A stretch of 64,000 nucleotides of DNA from an uncultured Opitutia bacterium (GTDB lineage: Bacteria; Verrucomicrobiota; Verrucomicrobiia; Opitutales; Opitutaceae): the NCBI GenBank assembly GCA_903827245.1, contig CAIKHO010000078.1:1-64000 (forward strand). Direction: 5' to 3'. The translations under genes and the position numbers were made by a program. Numbering within the stretch: position 1 is the stretch's first letter; the number at the start of each line of letters is the position of its first letter. The notes below the pieces were generated by a model. That model worked only from the letters and a program-made list of their open reading frames with translations, was not told where the DNA came from and did no database searches. Shown one piece after another: positions 18,588 through 34,717 of the stretch.

Positions 18588-19061
18588 TTACCAGCGGAGG
18601 TGGGCGAAGGCACGATTGGCCTGGGCCATCTTGTGCGTGTCTTCCTTCTTCTTCACGACACTGCCCGTGTTGTTGTAAGCGTCGATGATCTCAGCCGCGA
18701 GGGCGTCCTTCATCGTGGTTCCCTTGCGGCCGGTCGCCGCATCAACGATCCAGCGCAATGCCAGGCTCTCCTGACGCTCAAAGGAAATCTCGATCGGCAC
18801 CTGGTAGGTGGCGCCGCCCACGCGACGGCTCTTCACCTCAAGACGCGGACGGGCATTTTCCAGCGCGCCGAGCAGAAGGTCCACCGGATCGCCCTTTTCG
18901 AGCTTCTCGGAAACTTTTTCAAACGCGCCGTAGACGATGCGCTGGGCAAGGTTCTTCTTGCCGCTTTTCATGATGACATTGACCAGATGCGCAACGAGCG
19001 GGCTGCTGTAGCGGGCATCGGGTTCGACCTGACGTTTATCGGCTCTATGACGGCGTGACAT
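18588..19061 (-). CDS. rpsG: 30S ribosomal protein S7
   Basis: Nucleates assembly of the 30S head and lies at the exit site. With the start [20 protein letters not shown] the product has 157 residues, the family length. It includes [20 protein letters not shown] and [20 protein letters not shown]. The 39 codons upstream of this Met overlap rpsL and have no family support. Confidence 0.97.
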   Translation of the reverse strand: MSRRHRADKRQVEPDARYSSPLVAHLVNVIMKSGKKNLAQRIVYGAFEKVSEKLEKGDPVDLLLGALENARPRLEVKSRRVGGATYQVPIEISFERQESLALRWIVDAATGRKGTTMKDALAAEIIDAYNNTGSVVKKKEDTHKMAQANRAFAHLRW

Positions 19062-19089
19062 GACGTAAAATGGGTTAGGAAGGAGCGGT

Positions 19090-19473
19090 TCAGGCCTTGG
19101 CTGCCTTCGGGCGCTTGACGCCGTACTTGGAACGGCTGCGACGGCGTTTCTCGACACCGGTGGCATCGAGCGTGCCACGGACGATATGGTAACGGACGCC
19201 GGGGAGATCCTTCACGCGGCCACCGCGCACGAGCACGATTGAGTGCTCCTGAAGATTGTGGCCCTCATCAGGAATGTAGGAAATGACTTCGTTGCCATTT
19301 GTGAGGCGGACCTTGGCGACCTTCCGGATGGCGGAGTTCGGCTTCTTGGGGGTGCGGGTCATGACCTGCACGCACACGCCGCGGCGGAAAGGATTGCCTG
19401 CCAAAGCCGGTGACTTCGACTTGATGCGCACCTTGCGGCGGCCTTTGCGCACGAGTTGGTTGATGGTCGGCAT
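19090..19473 (-). CDS. rpsL: 30S ribosomal protein S12
   Basis: Decoding-centre protein. The start [20 protein letters not shown] gives 127 residues. The two streptomycin-relevant regions are wild type: [13 protein letters not shown] and [17 protein letters not shown]. It is the first gene of the str/S10/spc/alpha run. Its leader contains a long hairpin about 50 bases upstream of the start (19524-19551). Confidence 0.97.
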   Translation of the reverse strand: MPTINQLVRKGRRKVRIKSKSPALAGNPFRRGVCVQVMTRTPKKPNSAIRKVAKVRLTNGNEVISYIPDEGHNLQEHSIVLVRGGRVKDLPGVRYHIVRGTLDATGVEKRRRSRSKYGVKRPKAAKA

Positions 19474-19523
19474 ACGAAATTGAGGGATGGGAATACGGGA
19501 AAAGAGGCGAAAAGTGACGAGCA

Positions 19524-19551
19524 GCCAAAAGTTCGGCAAGAACTTTTTGGC
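19524..19551 (-). promoter_or_regulatory. Hairpin in the rpsL leader
   Basis: GCCAAAAGTTC pairs with GAACTTTTTGGC around a short loop, giving an 11-bp stem with one bulged base. It would lie in the rpsL mRNA leader, about 50 bases before the start codon. A regulatory role is inferred from position only. Confidence 0.5.
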
Positions 19552-19924
19552 CAAAAATGAAATGATCGCGAAAACAAGGCGGTAAAACCTGTTTCACGAT
19601 AGGAAAAGCGTCATCGGCAGAAGCCGACAAAGCGTGAAAAGGAAAAACGGAGAGGGTCCAAAGTCGTCGTTCGGATACGGAACTCAAGCAGAATATTCAA
19701 TCCCAACGCCGAAATCTTCAGGCAGGACAGTCGGGAAGGATAGCTCGAGGATTTCCTGAAAGGAAAAGTCCCCGTCAGTAAAGCTTCAGGCAATAGGTCA
19801 AGCGGTGCCAGACACTGCCCTGCGGGCTTGGGCCGGGGAAGGTCCCTGCCCCATCACCCAAGATCCAAGATCCGAAACAGAGGGAAAGTCTCCTCCCGTC
19901 GGAAATCCCCGATCCCAAGCAATG

Positions 19925-19953
19925 AAAAGGCCGCGGATTTTCATCCGCGGCCT
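19925..19953 (-). terminator. Rho-independent terminator after rpoC
   Basis: On the minus strand a perfect 11-bp stem (AGGCCGCGGAT pairing with ATCCGCGGCCT, loop GAAA) is followed by a T tract. It lies about 30 bases after the rpoC stop and separates the rpoBC operon from the rpsL operon. Confidence 0.92.
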
Positions 19954-19984
19954 CGAAAAATCAGGGTGGATAAGTCGCTGGCTT

Positions 19985-24127
<4,143 letters not shown>

Positions 24128-24178
24128 ATGTTAGCTCCCTGATGTTGTTAAAGGGTGAAGGCGGAGGCGGAGGGCGGC

Positions 24179-27958
<3,780 letters not shown>

Positions 27959-28054
27959 GAGATGTCCCGGTTGAGTGAGTGAGAGCGGCGAAAAGAGCGG
28001 GTGCGGAAAAGCGGGCAGACCGCGTCAGCGCACCAAGAAAGAACGGAAACGGAA

Positions 28055-28093
28055 AAAGGCAAAGGACAGGCCGCGCGAAGGCACGGCCTGTCC
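28055..28093 (-). terminator. Terminator-like hairpin in the rplL-rpoB spacer (likely attenuator)
   Basis: GGACAGGCCG pairs perfectly with CGGCCTGTCC around a 10-base loop, and on the minus strand it is followed by TTTGCCTTTTT. It stands between rplL and rpoB, where E. coli also has a partial terminator that lowers rpoBC transcription relative to the ribosomal genes. Here the role is inferred from structure and place. Confidence 0.75.
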
Positions 28094-28135
28094 CGAAATT
28101 TTCGGAGAATCTGCGGGGGGAAACGCCAAGTGGTC

Positions 28136-28516
28136 TTACTTGAGTTCGACCTTGGCGCCCGCGGCCTCGAGCTTCTTCTTGATCTCCTCGGCCTCGGCCT
28201 TGTTGACGCCTTCCTTGACGGGCTTCGGGGCGCCTTCCACGAGGTCCTTGGCCTCCTTCAGACCCAGGCCGGTGATAGCGCGGACTTCCTTGATGGCGCC
28301 GATCTTGTTGGCGCCGGCCTCGAGGAGGACAACGGTGAACTCGGTCTTTTCCTCGGCGGCGGCGGCGGGCGCGGCACCAGCGGCCGGGCCAGCGGCGACG
28401 GCAGCGGCGGCGGACACGCCCCACTTGCCCTCGAGGGTCTTAACTAGCTCGGCGAGCTGGAGAACAGTTTTGCCGTTCAGCCATTCAATGCCTTGATCGT
28501 CTGTGATGTTGCTCAT
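28136..28516 (-). CDS. rplL: 50S ribosomal protein L7/L12
   Basis: Stalk protein that recruits translation GTPases. The 126-residue product has an N-terminal dimerisation helix pair, an Ala/Gly-rich hinge ([20 protein letters not shown]) and the C-terminal factor-binding domain ([40 protein letters not shown]). It lies 141 bases after rplJ and before rpoB. Confidence 0.97.
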   Translation of the reverse strand: MSNITDDQGIEWLNGKTVLQLAELVKTLEGKWGVSAAAAVAAGPAAGAAPAAAAEEKTEFTVVLLEAGANKIGAIKEVRAITGLGLKEAKDLVEGAPKPVKEGVNKAEAEEIKKKLEAAGAKVELK

Positions 28517-28539
28517 GTTCGTTTTTCCTTCGGTGGACT

Positions 28540-28623
28540 AGCGGTCTCGGGAAATGAGACGCGTTTAAGAGACGTATCCCCTAGCCTGCCTTCTTGGATG
28601 TTTCCTCCCGGCTCGCGCCGGGA
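28540..28623 (-). promoter_or_regulatory. Two hairpins in the rplJ-rplL spacer
   Basis: TCCCGGC/GCCGGGA (loop TCGC, 28606-28623) and GTCTC/GAGAC (28543-28559) can fold in the 141-base rplJ-rplL spacer. The usual long L10 leader before rplJ is absent (only 13 bases separate rplA and rplJ). These may mark an internal regulation or processing site; this is inferred. Confidence 0.4.
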
Positions 28624-28657
28624 AAAGTGAATGAAATTTAAGTGGTAAGGGTTGAGT

Positions 28658-29155
28658 TCAGGCGGCGGGGGCGGCGGACTGCTCCTTCTTGACGCGGGCG
28701 TCGAGCACGCGGACAAAGGCCGCGGCGTTCTGCGAGAACAGGCCGAGGAGCTGCGAGCGCAGCGCCCCGAACGAGGGCAGGTCGGCGATCTTGGCGAGGT
28801 CGGCGGCGGTGATGAGCTTCTTGTCCATCACGCCCACCTTGACCTCGAGCTTCTGCTTTTCCTCGAAGAATTTCTTCAGGATCTTCGCCACGCCGGCGGA
28901 ATTTTTCCCGCCCACGACGACCGCGGTCGGGCCGGTCAGCGCATTTTCGAAGTCGGGCAGGCCCAAGGCCTTGGCCGCGACCCGCAGCGAGCTGTTCTTG
29001 ACGACGTGAAACTCGGCCTTCTCGGTCGCAAGGCGTGCCCGCAGCTCGGCCACGTCGGCCACGGTGACCTTCGTGAAGTTGGCGAGGATGACGTAGTCGG
29101 ATTTCTTGAGGTGGCTCTCGACCTCGGCGATCAGGTAATTTTTTTCGGCTCTCAT
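28658..29155 (-). CDS. rplJ: 50S ribosomal protein L10
   Basis: Base of the L12 stalk. With start MRAEKNYLIAEVESHLKKSD the product has 165 residues, the same as in E. coli. Typical segments are VTVADVAELRARLATEKAEF, VVKNSSLRVAAKA and GPTAVVVGGKNSAG; the C-terminal helix that binds L12 dimers follows (GALRSQLLGLFSQNAAAFVR). The upstream 17 codons overlap rplA and are not used. Confidence 0.96.
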   Translation of the reverse strand: MRAEKNYLIAEVESHLKKSDYVILANFTKVTVADVAELRARLATEKAEFHVVKNSSLRVAAKALGLPDFENALTGPTAVVVGGKNSAGVAKILKKFFEEKQKLEVKVGVMDKKLITAADLAKIADLPSFGALRSQLLGLFSQNAAAFVRVLDARVKKEQSAAPAA

Positions 29156-29168
29156 GGTCGGGTTCCGG

Positions 29169-29864
29169 TTAGTATTTGCTGAACTCCGCGGACGCGATGC
29201 GCACACCCGGGCTCATGCTCGAGCAGATCGCAACGGCCTTGATGAAGTTGCCGCCCTTGAAGGAGGAGGGCTTGGCCTTGCCCACGGCGTCGAGGACGAC
29301 CTGGACGTTTTCGAGAATCTGCTCGGGGGTGAACGAACGCTTGCCGACGCCGACGCCGATGTTGCAGGCCTTGTCCATCTTGAACTCCACGCGGCCGGCC
29401 TTCACGGCCTTGATCCCGGCTGGAATGTCGTCGGTCACGGTGCCGCTCTTCGGGTTGGGCATGAGCCCCTTCGGGCCAAGGACCCGGGCGATGGTGCGGA
29501 CGGTCTTCATCGCCTCGGTGGTGGCGATGGCGACGTCAAAATCGAGCCAGCCCTCGTTGATCTTGGCCATCATGTCCTGCAGGCCGGCGTGGTCGGCGCC
29601 CGCGGCGAGGGCCTTCGGCACATCGTCGGTGAAGACGAGCACGCGGACCTTCTTGCCCGAGCCGTTCGGCAGGGGGGTGGTGCCGCGCACCATCTGTTCG
29701 CCGGCGGTGGCATCCACGCCGAGGCGGAAGGAAAGCTCGACGGTCTCGTCGAACTTGGCCTTGGGGAACTTGGCGAGGATTTCGACCGCCTCTTTCAGCG
29801 GGTATTCCTTCGTGAGATCAGCGGCCTTGATGGCGCTGCGGTAGCGTTTGCTGTGTTTTTCCAT
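29169..29864 (-). CDS. rplA: 50S ribosomal protein L1
   Basis: Mobile stalk protein near the E site; in E. coli it represses the rplKA operon. The start MEKHSKRYRSAIKAADLTKE gives 231 residues, as in E. coli (234). Key segments are LPNGSGKKVRVLVFTDD, ARVLGPKGLMPNPKSGTVTD and the C-terminal FKGGNFIKAVAICSSMSPGV. A longer frame reaching toward rplK is discarded as non-homologous. Confidence 0.97.
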   Translation of the reverse strand: MEKHSKRYRSAIKAADLTKEYPLKEAVEILAKFPKAKFDETVELSFRLGVDATAGEQMVRGTTPLPNGSGKKVRVLVFTDDVPKALAAGADHAGLQDMMAKINEGWLDFDVAIATTEAMKTVRTIARVLGPKGLMPNPKSGTVTDDIPAGIKAVKAGRVEFKMDKACNIGVGVGKRSFTPEQILENVQVVLDAVGKAKPSSFKGGNFIKAVAICSSMSPGVRIASAEFSKY

Positions 29865-29937
29865 TGATACTCCGTGCGGTGCGAACGTCCCGGGTGGGAC
29901 TCCCGCGTTGAGTTTTTTTAGGTGGTGCGGATAAAAA

Positions 29938-30363
29938 TCAGTCGAGGACTTCGATGCCCATGTTGCGGGCGGTACCGGCGATGATCTTGATGCCAGCGGC
30001 CTCGTCCTTGGCATTGAGATCCTTGATCTTGATGCGGTAGATCTCGGCCAGCTGCTTCTTCGTGACCTTGCCGACCTTGTCTTGGTTGGGCTTGGCCGAG
30101 CCGCTGGCGATGTTGGCCGCCTTCTTCAGGAGGATGGACGCCGGCGGGGACTTCAGGATGAACGTGAAGCTCTTGTCGGAAAACACCGTGATGACGACCG
30201 GCAGGATCATGCCGGACTGGTCCTTGGTCTTCGCGTTGAATTCCTTGCAGAACGCCATGATGTTGACGCCCTGCGCGCCGAGCGCGGGACCGACCGGCGG
30301 CGCGGGATTGGCGGCGCCAGCCGGGAGTTGGAGGCGGATGTAACCTTGGATCTTCTTAGCCAT
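29938..30363 (-). CDS. rplK: 50S ribosomal protein L11
   Basis: Component of the GTPase-associated centre, needed for stringent-response activation of RelA. The 141-residue product contains [40 protein letters not shown] and the C-terminal rRNA-binding domain ([28 protein letters not shown]). It lies between nusG and rplA. Confidence 0.97.
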   Translation of the reverse strand: MAKKIQGYIRLQLPAGAANPAPPVGPALGAQGVNIMAFCKEFNAKTKDQSGMILPVVITVFSDKSFTFILKSPPASILLKKAANIASGSAKPNQDKVGKVTKKQLAEIYRIKIKDLNAKDEAAGIKIIAGTARNMGIEVLD

Positions 30364-30410
30364 GGGAAAGGATGTTTAGCGGATGGGTGCGGTTGGACAA
30401 TCGGCGGCGG

Positions 30411-30989
30411 TCACTCGGTGACGCGCTGCACCTGCCAGTATTCGAGCTCGACCGGGGTGAACCGGCCGAAAATGGAGACGGAAATCTTGAGTTTGCCGCG
30501 CGCGGGATCGATTTCGTCAATGCGGCCGTTGAGATTGGCGAAGGGGCCGTCGTTGATCTTCACTTCCTCGCCGACGGTGTACTGAACCTTCGGGACTTCC
30601 TTGCCGTTGGCGGCCTCGATGCGGGCCTTGATCTCGTCAATTTCAGCCTGACGAAGCGCCGCGGGGCTGTCGCCGCCGACAAAGCCGATCACGCCCGCGA
30701 CTTCCTTCACGAAATACCACGGCTTGTTGATCACCCGGCTCTCCTCGTCATACAGGCGCATCTGGATGAACACGTAGCCGGGGTAGAGCTTACGGACCTT
30801 CGTCGACTTCTTACCGGCCTTGACCTCGGAAACCACCTCGGTGGGCAGGAGGACCTCCATGATGTAGTCGTCGAGTTCCTCGACCTTCTTGAACTTCTCG
30901 ATGTAGGTTTTCACCTTGCCCTCCTGGCCGGAGAGCGTGTGAAGGGCGAACCACTGGGCGCCGGGGGGCGCGGTGACTTGGGCGGCCAT
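30411..30989 (-). CDS. nusG: Transcription termination/antitermination protein NusG
   Basis: Binds RNA polymerase, suppresses pausing and links to Rho or ribosomes. The 192-residue product has the NGN domain (WFALHTLSGQEGKVKTYIEK; PGYVFIQMRL) and the C-terminal KOW domain (VGEEVKINDGPFANLNGRID). It follows secE by 14 bases in the usual secE-nusG-rplKA order. Confidence 0.97.
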   Translation of the reverse strand: MAAQVTAPPGAQWFALHTLSGQEGKVKTYIEKFKKVEELDDYIMEVLLPTEVVSEVKAGKKSTKVRKLYPGYVFIQMRLYDEESRVINKPWYFVKEVAGVIGFVGGDSPAALRQAEIDEIKARIEAANGKEVPKVQYTVGEEVKINDGPFANLNGRIDEIDPARGKLKISVSIFGRFTPVELEYWQVQRVTE

Positions 30990-31003
30990 GATTATGAAAG
31001 GGG

Positions 31004-31207
31004 TCAGCTGACCAGGGAAGTGAGCAGATCGACGACTTGGTAGAGGGCGTAGTCGCTGATGCTCGTGAAAAGCCCGAGGATAACCGCCGCCACGATGACC
31101 ACGACCGTGGAGTCGCGCAATTCCGTGCGGGTCGGCCAGGTGGCCTTCTGAAGCTCACCGACCATCTCGGTGAAGAAGATGCGCGCGCTGCTGAACGGGT
31201 TTTTCAT
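31004..31207 (-). CDS. secE: Protein translocase subunit SecE
   Basis: Clamp of the SecY channel. The 67-residue short form has one amphipathic helix (FFTEMVGELQKATWPTRTEL) with the conserved TWPTR motif and a single C-terminal membrane helix (VVVIVAAVILGLFTSI), as in most bacteria apart from the three-helix E. coli type. The start MKNPFSSAR is used because the upstream extension lies inside the tRNA-Trp gene. Confidence 0.94.
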   Translation of the reverse strand: MKNPFSSARIFFTEMVGELQKATWPTRTELRDSTVVVIVAAVILGLFTSISDYALYQVVDLLTSLVS

Positions 31208-31216
31208 GAGGGAAAG

Positions 31217-31292
31217 TGGCAGGGGCGGAGGGAATCGAACCCCCAACCAACGGTTTTGGAGACCGCTACTCTACCAATTGAGCTACACCCCT
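31217..31292 (-). tRNA. trnW: tRNA-Trp (anticodon CCA)
   Basis: A full cloverleaf can be folded on the minus strand: acceptor AGGGGTG with a matching 3' side, D arm TAGCTCAATTGG, anticodon stem GCGGT/ACCGT with loop CTCCAAA, and T arm GGTTCGATTCC. The 3' CCA is encoded. It stands between tuf and secE, a common place for tRNA-Trp. Confidence 0.96.
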
Positions 31293-31374
31293 GTGGTTTG
31301 CTTTCTTTAGACGCGAGAGCCGAGGCCCCACTATGAGACCTCGGCACTTCGTGGTTGGAAGGTTAAGTGACCGG

Positions 31375-32565
<1,191 letters not shown>

Positions 32566-32650
32566 GGAGGGGACGTTTGGTTGGTTTTAGGATTGGAAAT
32601 ATGACCTCTGGTTTAACGTCGGAGAAGCCGCCGACGGTGTTTTTTGACCC

Positions 32651-32726
32651 TGGAGCCCAGAACCGGATTTGAACCGGCGACCTCGTCCTTACCAAGGACG
32701 TGCTCTGCCAACTGAGCTATCTGGGC
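32651..32726 (-). tRNA. trnT: tRNA-Thr (anticodon GGT)
   Basis: The minus strand folds into a cloverleaf: acceptor GCCCAGA, D arm TAGCTCAGTTGG, anticodon stem CGTCC/GGACG with loop TTGGTAA, and T arm CCGGTTCAAATCCGG. The CCA end is encoded. It is the first gene of the tuf-secE-nusG run. Confidence 0.96.
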
Positions 32727-32763
32727 AGACCAAGACTGCGTCAAAAAACGAAAAAGAGGGAAG

Positions 32764-32792
32764 AAAGTGCGCCCCGTGAATTCAACCGTCAA
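32764..32792 (-). promoter_or_regulatory. Weak sigma-70-type promoter candidate for tRNA-Thr/tuf
   Basis: On the minus strand TTGACG is followed after 17 bases by CACTTT. The -35 is good and the -10 poor. It lies about 40 bases before the tRNA-Thr gene, in the only non-coding gap on that side. Confidence 0.25.
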
Positions 32793-32819
32793 CAGCAAAT
32801 TCACCTTTTTCGCAAAAAC

Positions 32820-33539
32820 CTAGGGTCCAACCTTGATCCGATAAAATCCGGGCGCCAATGGCTGGCTCAGCCGGAGCACTTTGGCGAGATTAACTTGGAG
32901 GCGCGCGATGATTTCCGCCGCATTGGAGTTGGGAACGGGGGTTGGCAGGCCGACCAGCCCGGCGGGCTCCACGGCCACGAGGAATTCCATGGGCTGCCAG
33001 CCGCCTGACCCCGGAGCCAAGGCACTGTTCAGGGGGAAAACGTGCGTGAAAACCTGCCGGCCATCGCTCGCTGTCATTACCTCCATGAGGGCGTCACGCG
33101 CAGGAAGAGGATCCAGCTTCATATCCGTCTGGCCAATGCCAAGAAAGGGAGCCTCCTGCGTCCAGAAATCCTGGGCCTCGGCCGCCTTCTCCGGCACCTT
33201 GATTTTCCCCGGAAACGCCAGCGCGGCGGCATTCACGTCCGGAGTCGCCTTCGCCTCGTAGCGAAAGTCGTCCCCCGGTTCACGCACGGCATCATTGGGC
33301 AGGACATTTGGCCTCGCATTCCATTTCGTCGGCAGGAAAAGAGGGGTCGGATCATAGAAATCCGCCTCCCCCGCCCCATTTTGCTGTTTGAAGGTCAAGG
33401 CCGGAAGCGGCACCGCCTTGGCCAGCGATGGCGTAGTGCTCGGGGCGCGAAAGAGCAGCAGAGTTGCCAGTATGACGGCAATGGCTCCGGCAACGGCCAT
33501 GGCCCATACCCGCCCTTCGCTTGTCCCAGACGACGTCAT
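32820..33539 (-). CDS. Single-pass membrane protein of an ExbBD-type cluster, unknown
   Basis: The 239-residue product has one N-terminal membrane helix (MAVAGAIAVILATLLLF, about residues 13-30) and a periplasmic domain without a motif I recognise. It is the last gene of a four-gene minus-strand set: TPR protein, ExbB, ExbD and this one, starting 6 bases after the ExbD stop. By topology and position it could play a TonB- or TolA-like linker role, but I see no Pro-rich spacer and no TonB C-terminal signature. The function is unassigned; its membership in the operon is well supported. Confidence 0.8.
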   Translation of the reverse strand: MTSSGTSEGRVWAMAVAGAIAVILATLLLFRAPSTTPSLAKAVPLPALTFKQQNGAGEADFYDPTPLFLPTKWNARPNVLPNDAVREPGDDFRYEAKATPDVNAAALAFPGKIKVPEKAAEAQDFWTQEAPFLGIGQTDMKLDPLPARDALMEVMTASDGRQVFTHVFPLNSALAPGSGGWQPMEFLVAVEPAGLVGLPTPVPNSNAAEIIARLQVNLAKVLRLSQPLAPGFYRIKVGP

Positions 33540-33545
33540 GTCGGG

Positions 33546-33995
33546 TCAATTGGGATCGCCGGGCGCAACGCGCACGGCTTCGGCCGCCTCCAATACCTGA
33601 AAGTTTGCCTCGCGGGCGGCAGTATAAATCTCGGCCAGCACCGACATTTCCACGCCGGCATCCGCATTGATCTGCAGAACGGGATGCTTTGTCACCCGGG
33701 CCTGATCCTTTAACCATTCACGCAGTCGCGGCAGGCTGACCTGCCCCTGATCCGCGACAAAAAGCATGCCCCCGCGTTTTACGCTGACATAGTGGGTGGT
33801 CTGCGCCGCACCCAAGACCGAACCGGGCACCCGCGGCAGCTGGAAATCAATCCCCAGCCCCGGCGCGAACACGAAGCGCGAGCCAAACAATGAGAAAAAG
33901 AGCACAATCAAGGCGCCATTGACGAGGAACAGGAAATCGAAATTCCGCGGTTCGGGGCGCAATTTCGAGGCTAGATCGAGCGGGCGCGTGATCAT
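33546..33995 (-). CDS. ExbD/TolR-type protein with atypical membrane helix
   Basis: Partner of the proton channel ExbB/TolQ. The 149-residue product has a short cytoplasmic N-terminus, one membrane helix (about residues 20-40) and a periplasmic domain of ExbD/TolR type (VSVKRGGMLFVADQGQVSLP, PVLQINADAGVEMSVLAEIY). In ExbD and TolR the helix starts with a proton-carrying Asp (usually PFIDVML or similar); here the aligned position reads FLFLVNGALIVLFF with Asn26, while an Asp occurs six residues earlier (Asp20). Its start overlaps the ExbB stop as ATGA. Confidence 0.85.
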   Translation of the reverse strand: MITRPLDLASKLRPEPRNFDFLFLVNGALIVLFFSLFGSRFVFAPGLGIDFQLPRVPGSVLGAAQTTHYVSVKRGGMLFVADQGQVSLPRLREWLKDQARVTKHPVLQINADAGVEMSVLAEIYTAAREANFQVLEAAEAVRVAPGDPN

Positions 33996-34660
33996 TTGGC
34001 CACAGTCTCCGCCGCTTCCGCGCCACCCGGCTTGATCCCGCGATACTCAGTCAGCAGGTACTTCATGATCTCGTTGCCCGACCATTCCACGTCGCGCACG
34101 ATCGCCCGAACCCGGCCCGCGAGAAAATGGTGCGCCAAGTGCGCGGGGATCGCGAGGATCAGGCTCGCACCCGTGCACAGCAGGGCCTGCCACATGCCGT
34201 GCGACAGCGCGCCGGCCGTTGCATAGTCGCCACCCTTTTCAAAGGCCGCAAACGTCGTGATCATTCCGAGGATGGTCCCAAGCAGGCCGGCCAGCGGGGC
34301 CACCTGCGCAATGGCCGCAATGGAACCCAGCCGGCGCTCGAGCACGGGGAGTTCCACCACGGCCGCCTCCTGCACATGGAAACGCATCACCTCCGCGGTG
34401 TCGTCGGCGTGCAGCAACGCCGCCTTCACCACGGCGGCCACCGGGCCGGGCGTCTCTTCGCACACGGTCAGGGCCTCCACGATGCGCCGCTTCGCCAGGA
34501 TGTTCTTGATTCCGCCGATGAATGCCGTCGAGCGGATCTGGCCGCGGTGCAGGTAAAGGACGCGCTCGATCGTGAGCACGAGGAAGATAAGCCCCATCAA
34601 CAGGAGCACCCACATCATCGGGCCACCCTTCGCGAAAAGGCTGAAATCAAAAGCAGACAT
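33992..34660 (-). CDS. MotA/TolQ/ExbB proton channel family protein
   Basis: Forms the proton-driven inner-membrane motor with ExbD. The 222-residue product has three membrane helices: about residues 14-32 (MMWVLLLMGLIFLVLTI), 118-138 (AQVAPLAGLLGTILGMITTF, the conserved family segment) and 160-180 (LLCTGASLILAIPAHLAHHF). The cytoplasmic loop between the first two is of family length. It follows the TPR gene by 57 bases and overlaps ExbD by four bases. The substrate of the energised system (TonB-type transport or Tol-type envelope work) cannot be told from this. Confidence 0.92.
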   Translation of the reverse strand: MSAFDFSLFAKGGPMMWVLLLMGLIFLVLTIERVLYLHRGQIRSTAFIGGIKNILAKRRIVEALTVCEETPGPVAAVVKAALLHADDTAEVMRFHVQEAAVVELPVLERRLGSIAAIAQVAPLAGLLGTILGMITTFAAFEKGGDYATAGALSHGMWQALLCTGASLILAIPAHLAHHFLAGRVRAIVRDVEWSGNEIMKYLLTEYRGIKPGGAEAAETVAK

Positions 34661-34717
34661 CGGTTTAAAAGTTTAGAGTGGGTGCCTGCACCGGGGTCAA
34701 GCGGGGCCCGGCCTGGA

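Larger units (their letters stand above)
19474..19984 (-). other. Non-coding spacer between rpoC and rpsL (leader plus terminator)
   Basis: No gene is seen. The part next to rpoC carries a strong terminator (19925-19953) and the part next to rpsL a hairpin. The promoter of the rpsL-to-rplQ run is expected here, but I do not find a convincing -35/-10 pair. The base composition is less GC-rich than the genes around it. Confidence 0.7.

Noticed and set aside
19555-19925. Promoter for the rpsL run
   Set aside because: TTGAAT with TATCCG at 17 bases and a solitary TTGACC were noted, but both pairs are too weak to call.
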